DNA of 64,000 bases from Imbricaverruca yamaguchii (Eukaryota; Arthropoda; Thecostraca; Neoverrucidae), in the NCBI GenBank assembly GCA_034440575.1, contig JAOTOL010001637.1, positions 2,039,501 through 2,103,500 on the forward strand, written 5' to 3'. Below the pieces are notes generated by a model that was not told the origin of the DNA, did no database searches, and saw nothing but the letters and a program-made list of their open reading frames with translations. Of this stretch, positions 40,078 to 51,535 are shown in pieces. The stretch's first letter is position 1; every line of letters begins with the position of its first letter. Both the position numbers and the translations under genes were made by a program.

Positions 40078-40379
40078 GATGACTCCCAGATAGCCTACCA
40101 GGTGGGACCTCGCGTGGGAAGCCACTCATCCATTAGCTAAAGACAAGAGAAATCGTCTCAGACGCACTTGTCACCAAAATGTGGATGAGGCATGCCAGAA
40201 AACAGCTTTTGTTTTTCTTCTGTCCGCCCAATTCTTCCCCACAAATAAGATAAAAATCGTGGCTGGATGTCGGCTGTCGTGGCGGCCGTCCGCTGGCGGA
40301 ATGTCGACCGACGACTGGCAACCGATCAGCAGATAACCGATTCATTAATGAACGGCGAGCGGCGTCAAAACAGAAAACA
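40078..40379. other. No recognised feature
   Basis: Short unique spacer between the 34-bp array and a GC island. Confidence 0.35.
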
Positions 40380-41100
40380 TCCTGCCGCGCGCGGTGCCGG
40401 GCGCCGGCTGCCGGTGGCTACCAGTGGCCACACCGGCCCGACCCCCGCCGGCCGGCGCCGTCGCCCCGGCCGGAACACGCCACCCACCGGTCACGCCAAT
40501 CCATTGATATTTACGCACTGATTGGCCGATAACGAGTTAATTGATGGAGTCAGGTTGGCGGAGGGCGTGAGGGGAGTCTCCTCCCCCGCCGTGCCGCCCG
40601 CCTCCCGCCGCCGGCGGCCCGCCCCCCGCGGCGCGGTCACCAACTAAAATATGACATTAAACACGAGGACAATGGCGGTGCGATCTGGAGTATGGCCTCG
40701 GCGGCCTGGGGGCGCTCACTAGGCCGGCGCGCATTCCGAGCGGCACATAAAGTCCAACTGCCGAGAGGAATGCCGGGTGCGCGCCGCCGGCCGGCCGTCG
40801 GTCCAAGCCGGCATTCGCGCGCCGCGTGCTCCTATGCAAATGCGAAGGCTACTTACCATGAGAGTCGACCGTCGCGTACAGGCACGATGTCGAGCCGGCC
40901 AGGCGGCGGCCGCCGCTCGCCAGACTCTGCACGGAAGCGGGTCGACCCACCGGTATCCGGCTCGTGCCACCTCGTCCGGGCCGTTTCGCCATGAAAAAGT
41001 GGCGTGCTTGCCGCAGTCCCGCGCAGCCGAGGCACACAGGCGACCTCTGATCGGCACCTCGTGCCTCGCGTCGGCCCGGCATTGATCCGCCGACGCAGAC
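40380..41100. promoter_or_regulatory. Large CpG island with AT-rich motif pockets
   Basis: Very GC-rich DNA is interrupted by pockets such as CCATTGATATTTACGCACTG and GATAACGAGTTAATTGATGG (40500-40548), CTAAAATATGACATTAAACA then GACAATGG (about 40645-40676, MEF2/SOX-like), and TATGCAAATGCGA (40833-40845). Open frames on both strands are compositional. An enhancer or promoter island is plausible. Confidence 0.35.
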
Positions 41101-41459
41101 CACTCGTTGAGCTGCAGCACAGACGCACGCGGTACTCGGTGGAGCTGTGACTGTCTGTCACACCGCCTGTCACACCGCATGTCAGTCAGGGCGACGGTCG
41201 CGTGTGCATCCGTAACGCCAGTCGTCGGTCGTGACCTTCACACATTCCGTCATGAAATCAACAGTGCTTATAAGAGACGGAAATATTCCCGCTGCCATAA
41301 ACGATAGATCGGATCAGGGAAGCCATTCAAATATACAGTCCGGATTCGTTTTGCCCAACACCCAATATATCAAGGTAGCTCAACTTAGTAGGTGCTTGTT
41401 GCTACGAATATTTGGTGAAGAACTACACACTCATCAACCCGTTGATGATACGGGCTGAT

Positions 41460-41530
41460 CTTACTACGATCTTATTGAAGTCGCATCACACAATTGACAC
41501 AATTGACAAATCACACAATTGAAGTCCACG
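41460..41530. repeat. CACAATTGA short repeats
   Basis: Four imperfect units of CACAATTGACA within about 50 bp. Confidence 0.8.
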
Positions 41531-41975
41531 AACAGGTCAGTGTGGATTACAAGGAAACATCAGCATGCCTGCCAAATATCGAGTAACACTCTGCGGTCAG
41601 TAGCACTGTCTGGTTCGGTGTTTTCACGGTTCATGCGGTCGGTGGTCAGAAGGGACCACAAGCGGCGTGGTCGCGTGATCAGTGTGCCGCGGGAGTAGTC
41701 GTGTGCACTTGAAGTCGTGCGTGCACCAATCAGACAGCCGCCACAGCCGGCCAGAAGTTCGTGAACTGTTGACGTAGGACATCGGTCCGAAGGCTAATGG
41801 CATACGGAGTTGCTGGGGTACTCACATCCAGAGCATTGGTACATACCTCATGGTGTGAATACTATGTCAAATGGAGATTGAGTTGTGTTCATATAATCGC
41901 TATTCGTAGTTCGCGAATACCACAATAGATTAAGCAGTCATATTGAGCATATTGTTTGAGCCTAGGGAATATAAA
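41531..41975. other. No recognised feature
   Basis: Unique-looking sequence before the decayed satellite. Confidence 0.35.
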
Positions 41976-44702
41976 AAACCCGTTGCGTTTTCTTCATCCA
42001 CGGATGCATTTTAGGGCTTCAGCCCTTTTTTTTAGGGGCCCGACACATTTTTGAAGCCCGGCTCGTGTTTTAGAGTCTTGCTGCTTGTTTTGTGCACCGA
42101 CGGTACATGTGAGGTATTGGCGCGTTTCCGAAGACCCAGATGTGTTTATTCAGTGCCTGGGTCTTCTTGTTCATATGTTAGGAACATGCCGCTATTTGAG
42201 GGGCCCAATCGGTTTTTTAGGTTTCCATGAGGTCTCATGACCTCGGTGTACTTAAATGGTCTTCGTTGTGTTTTCTGAGAGATCCCAGTGTGGTTCTTAG
42301 AGTTGTTTTAAAGACCCTGCGGTTTTCCGCAAGACTCGGTACCCTTTGGAGGGCCCAATGCATTTTCGGCCTTTGTGCTCTTATGGTCCTGCTGTGTTTA
42401 TTAGGGACTCCTGACACATATCTGTGGGACCGCAGGCTCCGGTGGGCAGGATTTGGGAGGCTCCGGTGTAATTTATCGGGGTCCCGGTGCGACATTTTGG
42501 GCTCAGGTGCGTGATTCCACGGGGACCCGACGCTAGGTTTATGGGCTAGACTCATATTTTTGGTAGCTTCTGATTTGTTCATATCCGAGACCCGGTGTGA
42601 TTTTTCGGTTTCTGGGCGCCATATTTGTATGTACCGTGACGATTTTTCTGACCCAGATATTTTATTTCTGGGCAGCATCCAATTTTTTAAGGCATCTGGT
42701 GGTATGTTCGGGGCTACGGAGCTACTTTCCTGGCTCGGACGTTTTTTAGAATCTCCTTATTTTGGAAGGCTTGATCTTGATTTTTGTTTGATTCCAATGC
42801 AATTTATTTGGGCCAAACTGTGCTTATTTCGGGACATCGATTTCAAATCTTGGGGGCCCGAGGGGGATGTTTGATGTTCCTACCAGAGTGTTTGTACTAC
42901 CGAAGAAAATTCAGTGTCCCAAGCGCGATATGTGAGGGCTCGGCGCGAGTTCGCGGGGCGTTTTGAATTTAGCTGGGCCCCAGAACGATGATGACGAGCC
43001 CCGGCACAAATTTTCGGGCCCGTTACGAGGTTTTTTGGTACCAGTTGATACATCGAATGCCCCCTGCCAGAATTATGCGGGCCTTGACGCGGATTCATGG
43101 GCCCAGAGTGATTTTTGGTGGGCTTCGGTGTGATTCTTGGTAGCCCACCCTTTCAGGAGTTAACAGACATTTGCCTCTGTGGCAAGCCATCGCGGCTGTT
43201 GACCAAGTTTTTTTAGCCGATGTCATATTGCTTGGCTCCTTCAAAGTAGAAAAGTCCTTCGGAGAACTTTCTTTCGGGACATGTTCTGTTTTTTTTCTGG
43301 TGTTCGGGTCGGTTTGAAGGAGCCCCTTTGTATTTTTTTTTTTTGGTGGGTGTTCTATTTTTGTAAGCCCTCTGCACGAAATTTTTGGGCCCAGATACGA
43401 TTCTTTGAGCTTCCGGTGCCCCAACACTCCTCGTTTCTGGGGCTCGGCGCGTTTTTGGGGTTTTGACACAATTTTTGTGACCGCAGAGTGACATTCCGTG
43501 TCGGCATTGGTTTTTGAAAAGCTGGCTGCGAATTGTGGGGCTTCAACGCGACTTTTCGGATCTAAGTGCGATTTTGGGTGACTAATCGTCATTTGCTAAG
43601 ATTCTTATCGCGATTATTAGTGGCCTCGACACTTTTTCTGAGCGCAACAGGTTTTGTAGGCTTTTGGGGAGATTTTTGAGACCCGAAATGATTTTCCATG
43701 CCCGGGCTGTTTTTCTTCGCCCTGGTTTCATTTTTTTGGGTGGTCCCAATATGAATTCTAAGGCCCCTAGCGTGATTGTCAAGAGCCCGAACGCGACTTT
43801 TTGGTACCCCCAAGCTAAGCGTAGTTTTCAGGGGGCCGCCCGACCTTTTGGGTCACCGTCATGACTTTTAAGAACTCCGGAACGACATTTTTGAACACCC
43901 AACGTGATTTTGGGGGGGCCCAGGCACGAACGTGTAAAGCCCCAGGGTGATCCTCAGGGACCCCGGGTCGATGTTTTGGGAGCCACATGGCGATTTTCAG
44001 AGGCCTCGCTTGATGTTTTGGGTCCTTCGTGTGATTTCCAGGAGCCCAGCCCGTCTTTTTGGAGCCCATCGTCATTTTCAAGGACCCCAGTATGACTTTC
44101 TTGGACCCCCAGCGTAATTTGCATGCGGTCAGATGCGAACTTCCGAGACAGCCAATTTGAATTATAGGGGCCCGGTCGGACTTTTGGGTGCCACAATGCG
44201 ATTTTCAGTGGCCAGTCGCGACCTTGTTGACACTCCAGCGTGATGTTCAGGACCCCACCCGTCTTTTGGACACCAATGTCATTTTCTGGGGCACCGGCGA
44301 GACTTCTTGGGCTTCAGCGTGATGTACATGGTCCCCGGCCCGATGTTTTGGGTCTCAGTGTGATTATTTTGGAGCCCCGGCGATACTTCTTTTGGAGTTC
44401 CGGTTCGATATTTGTTGGGCCTTAGCGGTACTTTCATGGATCCCAGTTCCACTTTTTTTAGCCTACAGCGTCATTTTGAGGGGCCCCAGAACGGGTTCTT
44501 GGGGCCCCAATTTTATTTTTAGGGGCACCGGTGTGATTTTGGGGGACCCAATAACATTTTCGGTGACTTCTGCGCGACTTCTCCGGTCCCTGATGATATT
44601 TTTTCGGCCCCTGTGTGATTTTTGTGGGCACCAACGTGATTTTGGGAGACCAGCGCACTTTTTCTGAACCCCATCACGATTCATGGAGCCCCACAACCTC
44701 TC
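41976..44702. repeat. Highly decayed satellite, ~21-bp period, ~130 units
   Basis: A long stretch of T-run, G-run, C-run, then (A/G)CGTGA recurs about every 20-21 bp. Consecutive units from about 43991 are GCGATTTTCAGAGGCCTCGC, TGATGTTTTGGGTCCTTCGT, TGATTTCCAGGAGCCCAGCC and GTCTTTTTGGAGCCCATCGT, each 21 bp apart. The approximate consensus is GTGATTTTTGGGGCCCCAGC. Neighbours share only about half their bases, so an ordinary identity-based repeat finder may miss it. All open frames inside are chance. Confidence 0.85.
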
Positions 44703-45295
44703 AGGGGGTCATCTACCCCAAATTCCTTCCTCCACCTCCGATACGCCACGGACTAGAGGAACTAGTCCATGAGATTTGCAGATTTGGCCGATGAAAAGAC
44801 TCCATCGGCTGCTCCAACTGCACTGACGATTACGATTAAGGCCAATGGTTTTCTCTGAATCCGTTACATCGTCTATGTCTGCGACTTACGGCTTATTTCA
44901 TGCGCACAAACGTGGAGTTCGATTTATAGTTTCGTTGCATATACTTTCCGGCATAAGACGATGAACCAGCTAGGGCCATTCGAGGCGATGAACGAGCCAG
45001 GGCGAGATGTAGGCCACAGAGTCCCTGTGCTCCATACGTACGATTAGGCTTCGTACCGCCGCAGGGAACTTGTGGACTGACGGCACATGTCCTCTCCGGC
45101 TAGACTGTTGTCAGATATACATCATCGCGTTACATTTTAGCGGAAATACAGGAACTTCAGAAAAAAGTAGGACAAACCTTGAAAAACAAGCACAATTGAT
45201 TCTGACTCGAGATGCATGTCCCATATTCGTCGGAGGTGTCCGCGAGATACTCATCCCGCACACAGAATGTGAGCAATTCAGGAAGTATGTAGCCG
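44703..45295. other. No recognised feature
   Basis: Unique-looking sequence between the satellite and a SINE. Confidence 0.4.
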
Positions 45296-45640
45296 CCCCG
45301 GTAGCTCAGTTGGTTAGAGCGCTGGCCTGCACTGGTCTCCCTTGTACTGGCAACACAGGGTTCGAGTCGCTTCGCGCGCTCGCATTTAGCACCCGGCCGG
45401 GAGTGTCAGTCGGCAGCTGGCCCGATAAGGCCGGGGACGAGCTACCGGGCGGCCGTGTCGGTGCATTGGCGGCACGTTAAACTTTCGGTCTAAATTCTGC
45501 CGTTGAACTGGAGTTCATGGATCGGGTGATGGGGCCAGGGTTCACGCAACAAGCTCTGCTTAACAATAGAACCCTGACTCCTCAAGCCACCCCACCAACA
45601 ACTCGGATTATATTTATAATAAAAAAGAGAAAAAGATGCG
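45296..45640 (+). mobile_element. tRNA-derived SINE, second family
   Basis: The head GCCCCGGTAGCTCAGTTGG at 45297 has a perfect A box and D arm (GCTCAGTTGGTTAGAGC), and a B box GGTTCGAGTC lies at 45359-45368. The anticodon/variable region is longer than in a real tRNA, so it is a SINE head. The body contains GTGTCGGTGCATTGGCGGCA then CGTTAAAC, similar in style to conserved central domains of metazoan SINEs, and the end is A-rich (AATAAAAAAGAGAAAAAG, about 45620-45637). No target duplication could be assigned. Confidence 0.85.
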
Positions 45641-45687
45641 AGCGTAATACAACATAATTTTCAAACCAAATCAAATAAAAGGCAAAG

Positions 45688-46054
45688 TTAACACGCGCCC
45701 TGGAGGGGGGGGGGGGCGAAATCCGCCCACCCCTCCGGTTTTTCCTAGAAAACTCCAAATTTTACCGGCTGATATGCGCCATTATTTGTGTACCTGCCAA
45801 TAAATGACCGGCGCGTTGTTGGAAGTAAGAAAAATGAAAATCGACTGAAAATGTTTCGAGTTAGAGGTCGCTAAAGTCAAAAAATGTTATCAGCGCCAGA
45901 TCACAAATATCGTCGCTGATGCGCTTCCGGTATATTAGCAAAAAGGAAGTGTTCTTGGCAAAACTAGCGACTTGTTTAATGTACATTGTTATGCTACATT
46001 GTTCCAGAGTCATGTCAAGTCACCGAGGTCAAGTCAGGTCAAGTTCATAACAGG
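45688..46054 (+). mobile_element. Inverted-repeat transposon family 1, copy C (truncated)
   Basis: Starts TTAACACGCGCCCTGGAGGG and follows copy B through CAAGTCAGGTCAAGTTCAT, then stops where B begins. Only the first ~370 bp are present. Its missing part does not reappear beyond B, so it is not a simple nested insertion. Confidence 0.82.
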
Positions 46055-47021
46055 TTAACACACGCCCTAGAGGGGGTATGGCGAAATCCGCCAATCCTTC
46101 CGATTTTTCGTACATAACTCCATATTGTACCGGCCGATATATGCGAAATTTATCGCGTACCTGCTTAGAAATGACCTGCGCATTGTTTAAAGCAAGAAAA
46201 GTGGAAATCTGCCGACACGTTGTCATGTTAGGGGCCTTTAAATTAAAAACAATTCGCAGCGCCAGACCACAAAAATCGGCGCTGATGCGCTTCCCGTATA
46301 TTGGCAATAGGGAAGTGTTCTTGACAACACTAGCGACTTGTTTGATGTATATTGTTATGCTATATAATTTAAAAGTCATGTTAGGTCGCCGAGGTCAAGT
46401 CAGGTCAAGTTCATGACAGGCTAATGGAGCCAAACTTGGTCAACTGGAATGTGTCATAAATGCAAATGACTGTCATGCGATTGCTGTCACTTTACATGTT
46501 ACTCCCTATACATCCCGAAATCTACTGTTTGTCATTGTGTGCCTAAGCATTTCCATACTTTATTCATGTATTTCACTCCTTTATTTGCGAAGCCGATTGT
46601 GCCGAGCCGCCCAACGGAGCAGTCGGGATGGGAGCCCGGTTCCGGTAACTGCAGCAGGTAATGACCTAATAAAGTGCTCCTATATAGGTGACCTGAGGTC
46701 AAATGGCGGATCTTACATTTATATTGCATCATTAGTAATGTCCAAAACATCATTCATGCCAATTTTGGAGCATTTAAACACAACCACAGCGATATATAAC
46801 AATGACAATCCAAGCCACGCAAAACCAGAAAATTTTGCTATTTTGACCTCATTTGACCTTGAAGATATTGACGTAAGGTCATGAACTTTACACACAATAG
46901 AGTTCACTATGGTGCCCATCCACCCTGTGAATTTCGTTGCTCTAGCCTTCATAGGAGCTGAGATCTTAGGGGGCGGAATGCGCCCCCTCCGGGCGCGTTT
47001 TTTGGGCCCTCGGGGTGTTAA
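46055..47021 (+). mobile_element. Inverted-repeat transposon family 1, copy B (most complete)
   Basis: Begins TTAACACACGCCCTAGAGGG and ends CTCGGGGTGTTAA (47021), with inverted subterminal CGCGCCCGGAGGGGGCG-like sequence at both ends. It is 967 bp. It matches copy A in inverse orientation and copy C directly. It carries no transposase-like frame. The repeated half-site string GAGGTCAAGTCAGGTCAAGT (about 46391) and TGACCTCATTTGACCTTGA (about 46842) recall nuclear-receptor AGGTCA sites. Confidence 0.85.
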
Positions 47022-47096
47022 AACCAATGTGAGAATTTCTAGGTCAACATAAGCACTTCGAAAATTTATTAACAAAGAAGTGATCAAGGTACCCAA

Positions 47097-47142
47097 AACG
47101 TGACGATCGGGACGTGACGATCGGGACGTGACGATCGGGCTG
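47097..47142. repeat. 15-bp repeat, 3 copies
   Basis: GACGTGACGATCGGG occurs three times in tandem. Confidence 0.92.
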
Positions 47143-48657
47143 GGACGGTCCAGGTCGGTTCCAACCGGGCTGTTCAGATTAACTGGTGTGGTATATGCAT
47201 GGGAGCAGACTAGCTTGGGCTCGGCCTCCGTTGGTAAGTAAATGTTGTGTTGTGTTGTGTCTGTGCTGTGGCTATCAAATGTTGCAGCTAACAAATACGA
47301 CATACGCAAGAAAAGATAACAGGAACAATGCAACACTTGGTATTTGAGCAAGAAACCATTTGTCATGTACAATAGTACCTTGAGCAATGTGGATAATTGC
47401 AGACGGCCTGCGCAAGAGCCAGGGATAATGGCTGGATCTATTGCAACTGAGAACTTGTGGAATGGAAACTTCAACTGCAGAAGAATTCGGGTAACTGGAG
47501 GATCACGTTAGGATGGGAATATTTACACGCATGCAGGAGGCATATGTGTAGCATGTAAGAGTAAGTCGTGGAATTGAGCCATTTGCAATTCACTCCCACC
47601 CACGCAACACTTATCGCAATTCAACTTTTATCCCGCTGTCTCGTAAGTTTTGTCGCACCGCAACTGACACCACAAGATATCGCCATTGAAAAATACACCA
47701 CATCCATAAGCAGTGGTTTTCCGGCCATTTTTGCATCGTGGCACAGTACCACGCTCAAAGCAGCAGTAAGCGCTGGTCGCCGCACAGGTTGTGCACGGGG
47801 TCGACGCTGGGCGTGCGGCGACAGTCGCGTGCTTTTTTTGCGTTGAGCAGGTCCATTACACGGCATTACAGTGGCGGCCGGCGAGGTTGGCTGCGCACAG
47901 ACCGGCCGACATGGCCTCCTGGCGCCACTCCGGACGTGTCGCACCCGAAGGACCGCGCCGAAACCGACAAAAATTCGCGCCGACACAGCTGATGGAGAGT
48001 TCAGCTCTGCACGAGGGACAGGCGCCCGGGCGCGATATGGATCGGTGGCTGAGCGGTGCTCGCTGCCAGGGATAGTGGTGACACCGTGCTCAACTGGAGA
48101 GCTTACATGTGTGAAGAGATACGACCACGTGTGGGGCCCCGGGTGAGATCCAACACTTGTCAAGTGCAGCTGCGTTGAGGCATGCTTGACCGGTTCGCCG
48201 CTCAAGCATCGATGTCTAATAAAAAAGGTGAATAGTTGTGCATGTAGCGGGAGCCATTAGTATAATTCCAAGTTACCCATAGCATGGCTTCGGTGCTCAG
48301 TTTTGCAGCAGGGGCTTACATGATCCAAGGTATGACCAAACATCCAGTAGGAAATTGCATCTAGCTCGAAGGCAAATCCATTCGGAAGTTGCTATGGTCC
48401 GTTATCCACTACCGAGATGGTCGTCAAGCTAATGTCGCGCTGAATCTATTTGCCCTTCTGCCGCACCCTCACGACAGTGGAGATGTACAAGTTCTGGAGC
48501 ATTTCCAATCGCGTTCCACTTTGCTCAAATACGCATAAAGAGGCAACAAATTGATCCGTCCATTATCCACCTATGCAATCCTGCATCAAGTAATGATGGT
48601 AATCCCGGGGTAAGAATCCCAAAGAAAAATCTTAGCCTGGGATCACAGCATTACAGG
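47143..48657. other. No recognised gene; GC-rich patch 47740-48060
   Basis: A GC-rich patch has overlapping frames on both strands (longest 194 codons on minus, 47621-48205), none with a recognisable domain. The rest is unique-looking. Confidence 0.35.
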
Positions 48658-48743
48658 GAAGAGGGATGCGACGACTCGTCACATCCCTCTTCACTCGTCG
48701 AATCGAAACAGTGACAGCAATCTCGTCGCTGACGAGATTGCTG
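48658..48743. repeat. Twin adjacent hairpins
   Basis: Hairpin 1: GAAGAGGGATG (48658-48668) pairs with CATCCCTCTTC (48682-48692), with an inner GACGA/TCGTC pair. Hairpin 2: CAGCAATCTCGTC (48715-48727) pairs perfectly with 48731-48743 around GCT. Both contain GACGA/TCGTC. Confidence 0.88.
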
Positions 48744-49009
48744 GATTTCAGGTGGTTCAGGTTCGGTCGGTAGTGGCAAGTTGCCGCTAAGAGGTTGTTC
48801 AATGCCGCTACTTAGCATGCTATTTAAGCAGTACAGGCAGCTGGGGTGGAAACATTGTATTTCGACGTAGCCAAGAACAACATACGAAGTGCGTTGTGCA
48901 CTAAAAATCTTACCGGCGCTGGGGTCTATGGAGGGATTCCATGTTCACTTCAAAATATATTTGACACAGAAACAAGTACAGGCATAGTTGGAAGTATGAT
49001 CGATGAGAC

Positions 49010-49700
49010 ATGTACCATCGAAACAAATTGAAATCGACACGTTTTTTACCGCCTCGAAACTTAGATGAGACTCTTGCTAGGGCGGGTGCGAAGGACAGCC
49101 TACCATGCAGCGTGTTCAGCATCTCTCAGCTCCCGAGAGGCCTGATGGCTGTAGAGGGTTTCAAGTCACTCCCGGTACGCAATCGGGTAATGCAATATTC
49201 TGCGCAAGTAAAGGCTCAAGTGAAAGAACAACTGAAAGTTGAAAAGACAACGAAAGCCGCTTCTTCGCAGTTGCTTGATGAGCATACGTCGCTGGACAAC
49301 AGGCGCTATACGGTCACACAAGAGTATCACAATAGTGTGGAGCCTCGGCGTGATAAGATGGCAGGCATCCATGGCAATTGAGACACGACAGGCAGCTGCT
49401 TGCCAAGAGAAACTGGACGACTTCGAGCCGGACCTGCTCAGGGACGCTGCTTGCATCACCACGGGTGAAGTTGCTGCCCTGCAGAAGTTGCTGCCCTGCT
49501 GCCCTGCAGAAGTTCGATCGAAACTTGTCATGCCTGCGCCAGCTCCTCCTCGCTCATGACTTTCACCTGGCTGTGACTGATGTGTCATCCATCAAATGTC
49601 ACACATCTGATGAAGGCAACTCCAGTGCGAGTGCTGCGTTGACTGCTGATGGCGATGATGACGTCCATGAAGATGATGCCACACCCATAATTTTCGCATT
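49010..49700 (+). pseudogene. Possible decayed coding segment, function unknown
   Basis: Three overlapping plus frames hand over at about 49380 and 49520, as if frameshifts split one frame. Frame one has a charged stretch (SAQVKAQVKEQLKVEKTTKA). Frame two has EKLDDFEPDLLRDAACITTG. Frame three ends in an acidic tail (DGDDDVHEDDA). The composition is more protein-like than elsewhere, and a direct repeat GCTGCCCTGCAGAAGTT (about 49472 and 49498) sits near the second handover. No family recognised; chance or a multi-exon fragment remains possible. Confidence 0.22.
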
Positions 49701-49989
49701 TATCCAGCCATGTTTTTTTCATGCCTAATTTAAGACATAAGTCCTATGATGGTCATAAGTGGATCCGTTCATTCTCATGGAGGTGTGTAGGGGAGGGGGC
49801 CACTTCCTCGGAGGGGAGCCACTGCCAGGGCGGCCTTTGGCTGAAAATCTGTCGAGCTCGATATGGGGCGGATGCACTTGAGTATGCTGAGAGGGCACCT
49901 TTTCCTCTCAATGGGTGCGTGCACCTCTGTGACGGGCTCCTTTGCATGACAAAAGCTGTTTTGAGCGTGGGAGGGGGAAAGTTCACTTT

Positions 49990-50120
49990 AACCTACCGAA
50001 GGGGCTAGAGTGCACGACTAGAGAAAAGGCTAGTGAACTATGGAAAACCCTTCTAACTAGAGAAAAGGCTAGTGAACACCCTTCTAACTAGGGAAAAGGC
50101 TAGGGCCTTTTCCCAGTTAT
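49990..50120. repeat. ~31-bp imperfect repeats of AAAAGGCTAG
   Basis: CTAGAGAAAAGGCTAGTGAA recurs three times with CCCTTCTAA spacers, ending in an inverted CTAGGGCCTTTTCCC. Confidence 0.85.
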
Positions 50121-50765
50121 AAGGGTGTCAGTCCATTAAAAAAAAAAAAAATTGTGCAATCCGCCTGATGTCACACAATTATCTCGGCTATAAACTAATA
50201 TTCTCAGAAGAGAATCTCTGCCTTCAGAACCATACGGTTCCCCTTTGAGAACATGTGGTGCTCGAACGAAGCTTTCCAGTGGACTTCGAGACTTTTTGCA
50301 CTTATCAAATGCTTGTGAGTGTGGGTGGTGACTGGTGGATACAATCATAGCGTTTCAGTGACAACATATAAGTAGATATTGTCGATGCCGATGGAAGTGA
50401 CCATAGTTAACCCAGCTGCGGTATGCAGCATAAAACATATGTGGTGAACAAACAAATTGACAAGTGCAGCACACTGACTAGTGCATCCACTGTGATCTCC
50501 AACCGGATAATTTTTTCTGGAGCAAAGATGTCAAACTTCACAATAACTTGTTTTCTTTTTCGTTCGTTTTTCAAAGAATGCCGTGCCATGGATATATAGG
50601 TAATTACATAATATCACGCTTTCCAACAATGAGCTTTCAAGATGACATCAATAATTAGGTAAAGCAAGCCAAATCATACGCCTTGTCCTGTATGTAGGGC
50701 AATTTTGGTTATTGTAAAACGTCTTCAAAATCAAGACTTAAGCAAACGACCGCAAACAGCGGTAC
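50121..50765. other. No recognised feature
   Basis: AT-rich unique sequence with a 13-A run at about 50139. Confidence 0.35.
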
Positions 50766-51535
50766 ACCAGTGTCAGTCCCAAGCCACCAGTGTCAGGCCG
50801 GGTGTCACCAGCATCAGGCCAGGTGTCACCAGCATCAGACCAAGTGTCGCAGCATCAGACCTAGTGTCACCAGGGTCAGACCCTATTGTCACCAGTATCA
50901 GACCCGGTGTCACCAGTGTCAGGCCCGGTCCCACCAGTATCATACCAGGTATCATCAGTATCAGGCCCAGTGTCACCAGTGTCAGACCCTGCTGCCACCA
51001 GTGTCAGGCCCGGTGTCACGAGTGTCAGGCCCGGTGTCACCAGTGACAGGCCCAGTGTCGCCAGTGCCAGGATCGGTGTCATCAGTATCAAATTCATTGT
51101 CACCAGCATCATGCCAGGTGTCACCAGCATCAGGCCCAGTGTCACCAGTGTCAGACCCTGCTGTCACCAGTGTCAGGCCCGATGTCACTAGTGTCAGCCC
51201 CCGTGTCACCAGTATCAGATCAGGTGTCACCAGTATCAGACCCAGTGCCACCTTTATCAGACAGGGTGTCACCAGTATCAGGCCCGATGTAACCAACGTC
51301 AGGCCGAGTGTCACCAGTATCAGCCCAGTGTCACTAGTATCAGGTCCGATGGCACCAATGTCAGGCCGAGTATCACCAGTATCAGGCCCAGTCGTCGCCA
51401 GCATCAGGCCCAGTGTTACCAGTGTCAGACACTGCTGTTATTAGAGCGAGGCCGAGTGTCACCAATGTCAGTCCCAGTCATCACCGGTGGCAGGCCCAGT
51501 ATCACCAGAGCCAGACCAGGTTCTCACCTAAGCCA
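50766..51535. repeat. Degenerate 21-bp minisatellite, ~36 copies
   Basis: The unit GTCACCAGTGTCAGGCCCGGT (TCACCAGTATCAGACCCGG variants) repeats with small indels. The seven-codon unit yields pseudo-proteins of TSVRPGV type. Its sequence is unrelated to the 21-bp satellite at 41976. Confidence 0.93.

Noticed and set aside
42227..44696. Multiple ~60-165 codon frames
   Set aside because: Chance frames in the decayed 21-bp satellite on both strands.
45297..45370. Functional tRNA gene
   Set aside because: A and B boxes are good, but the central region is too long and the 3' acceptor half does not pair; a SINE body and A-rich tail follow.
46719..47474. 251-codon minus-strand frame
   Set aside because: It overlaps one end of transposon copy B and continues into unique DNA; no recognisable domain, and copy A does not preserve the frame as a protein.
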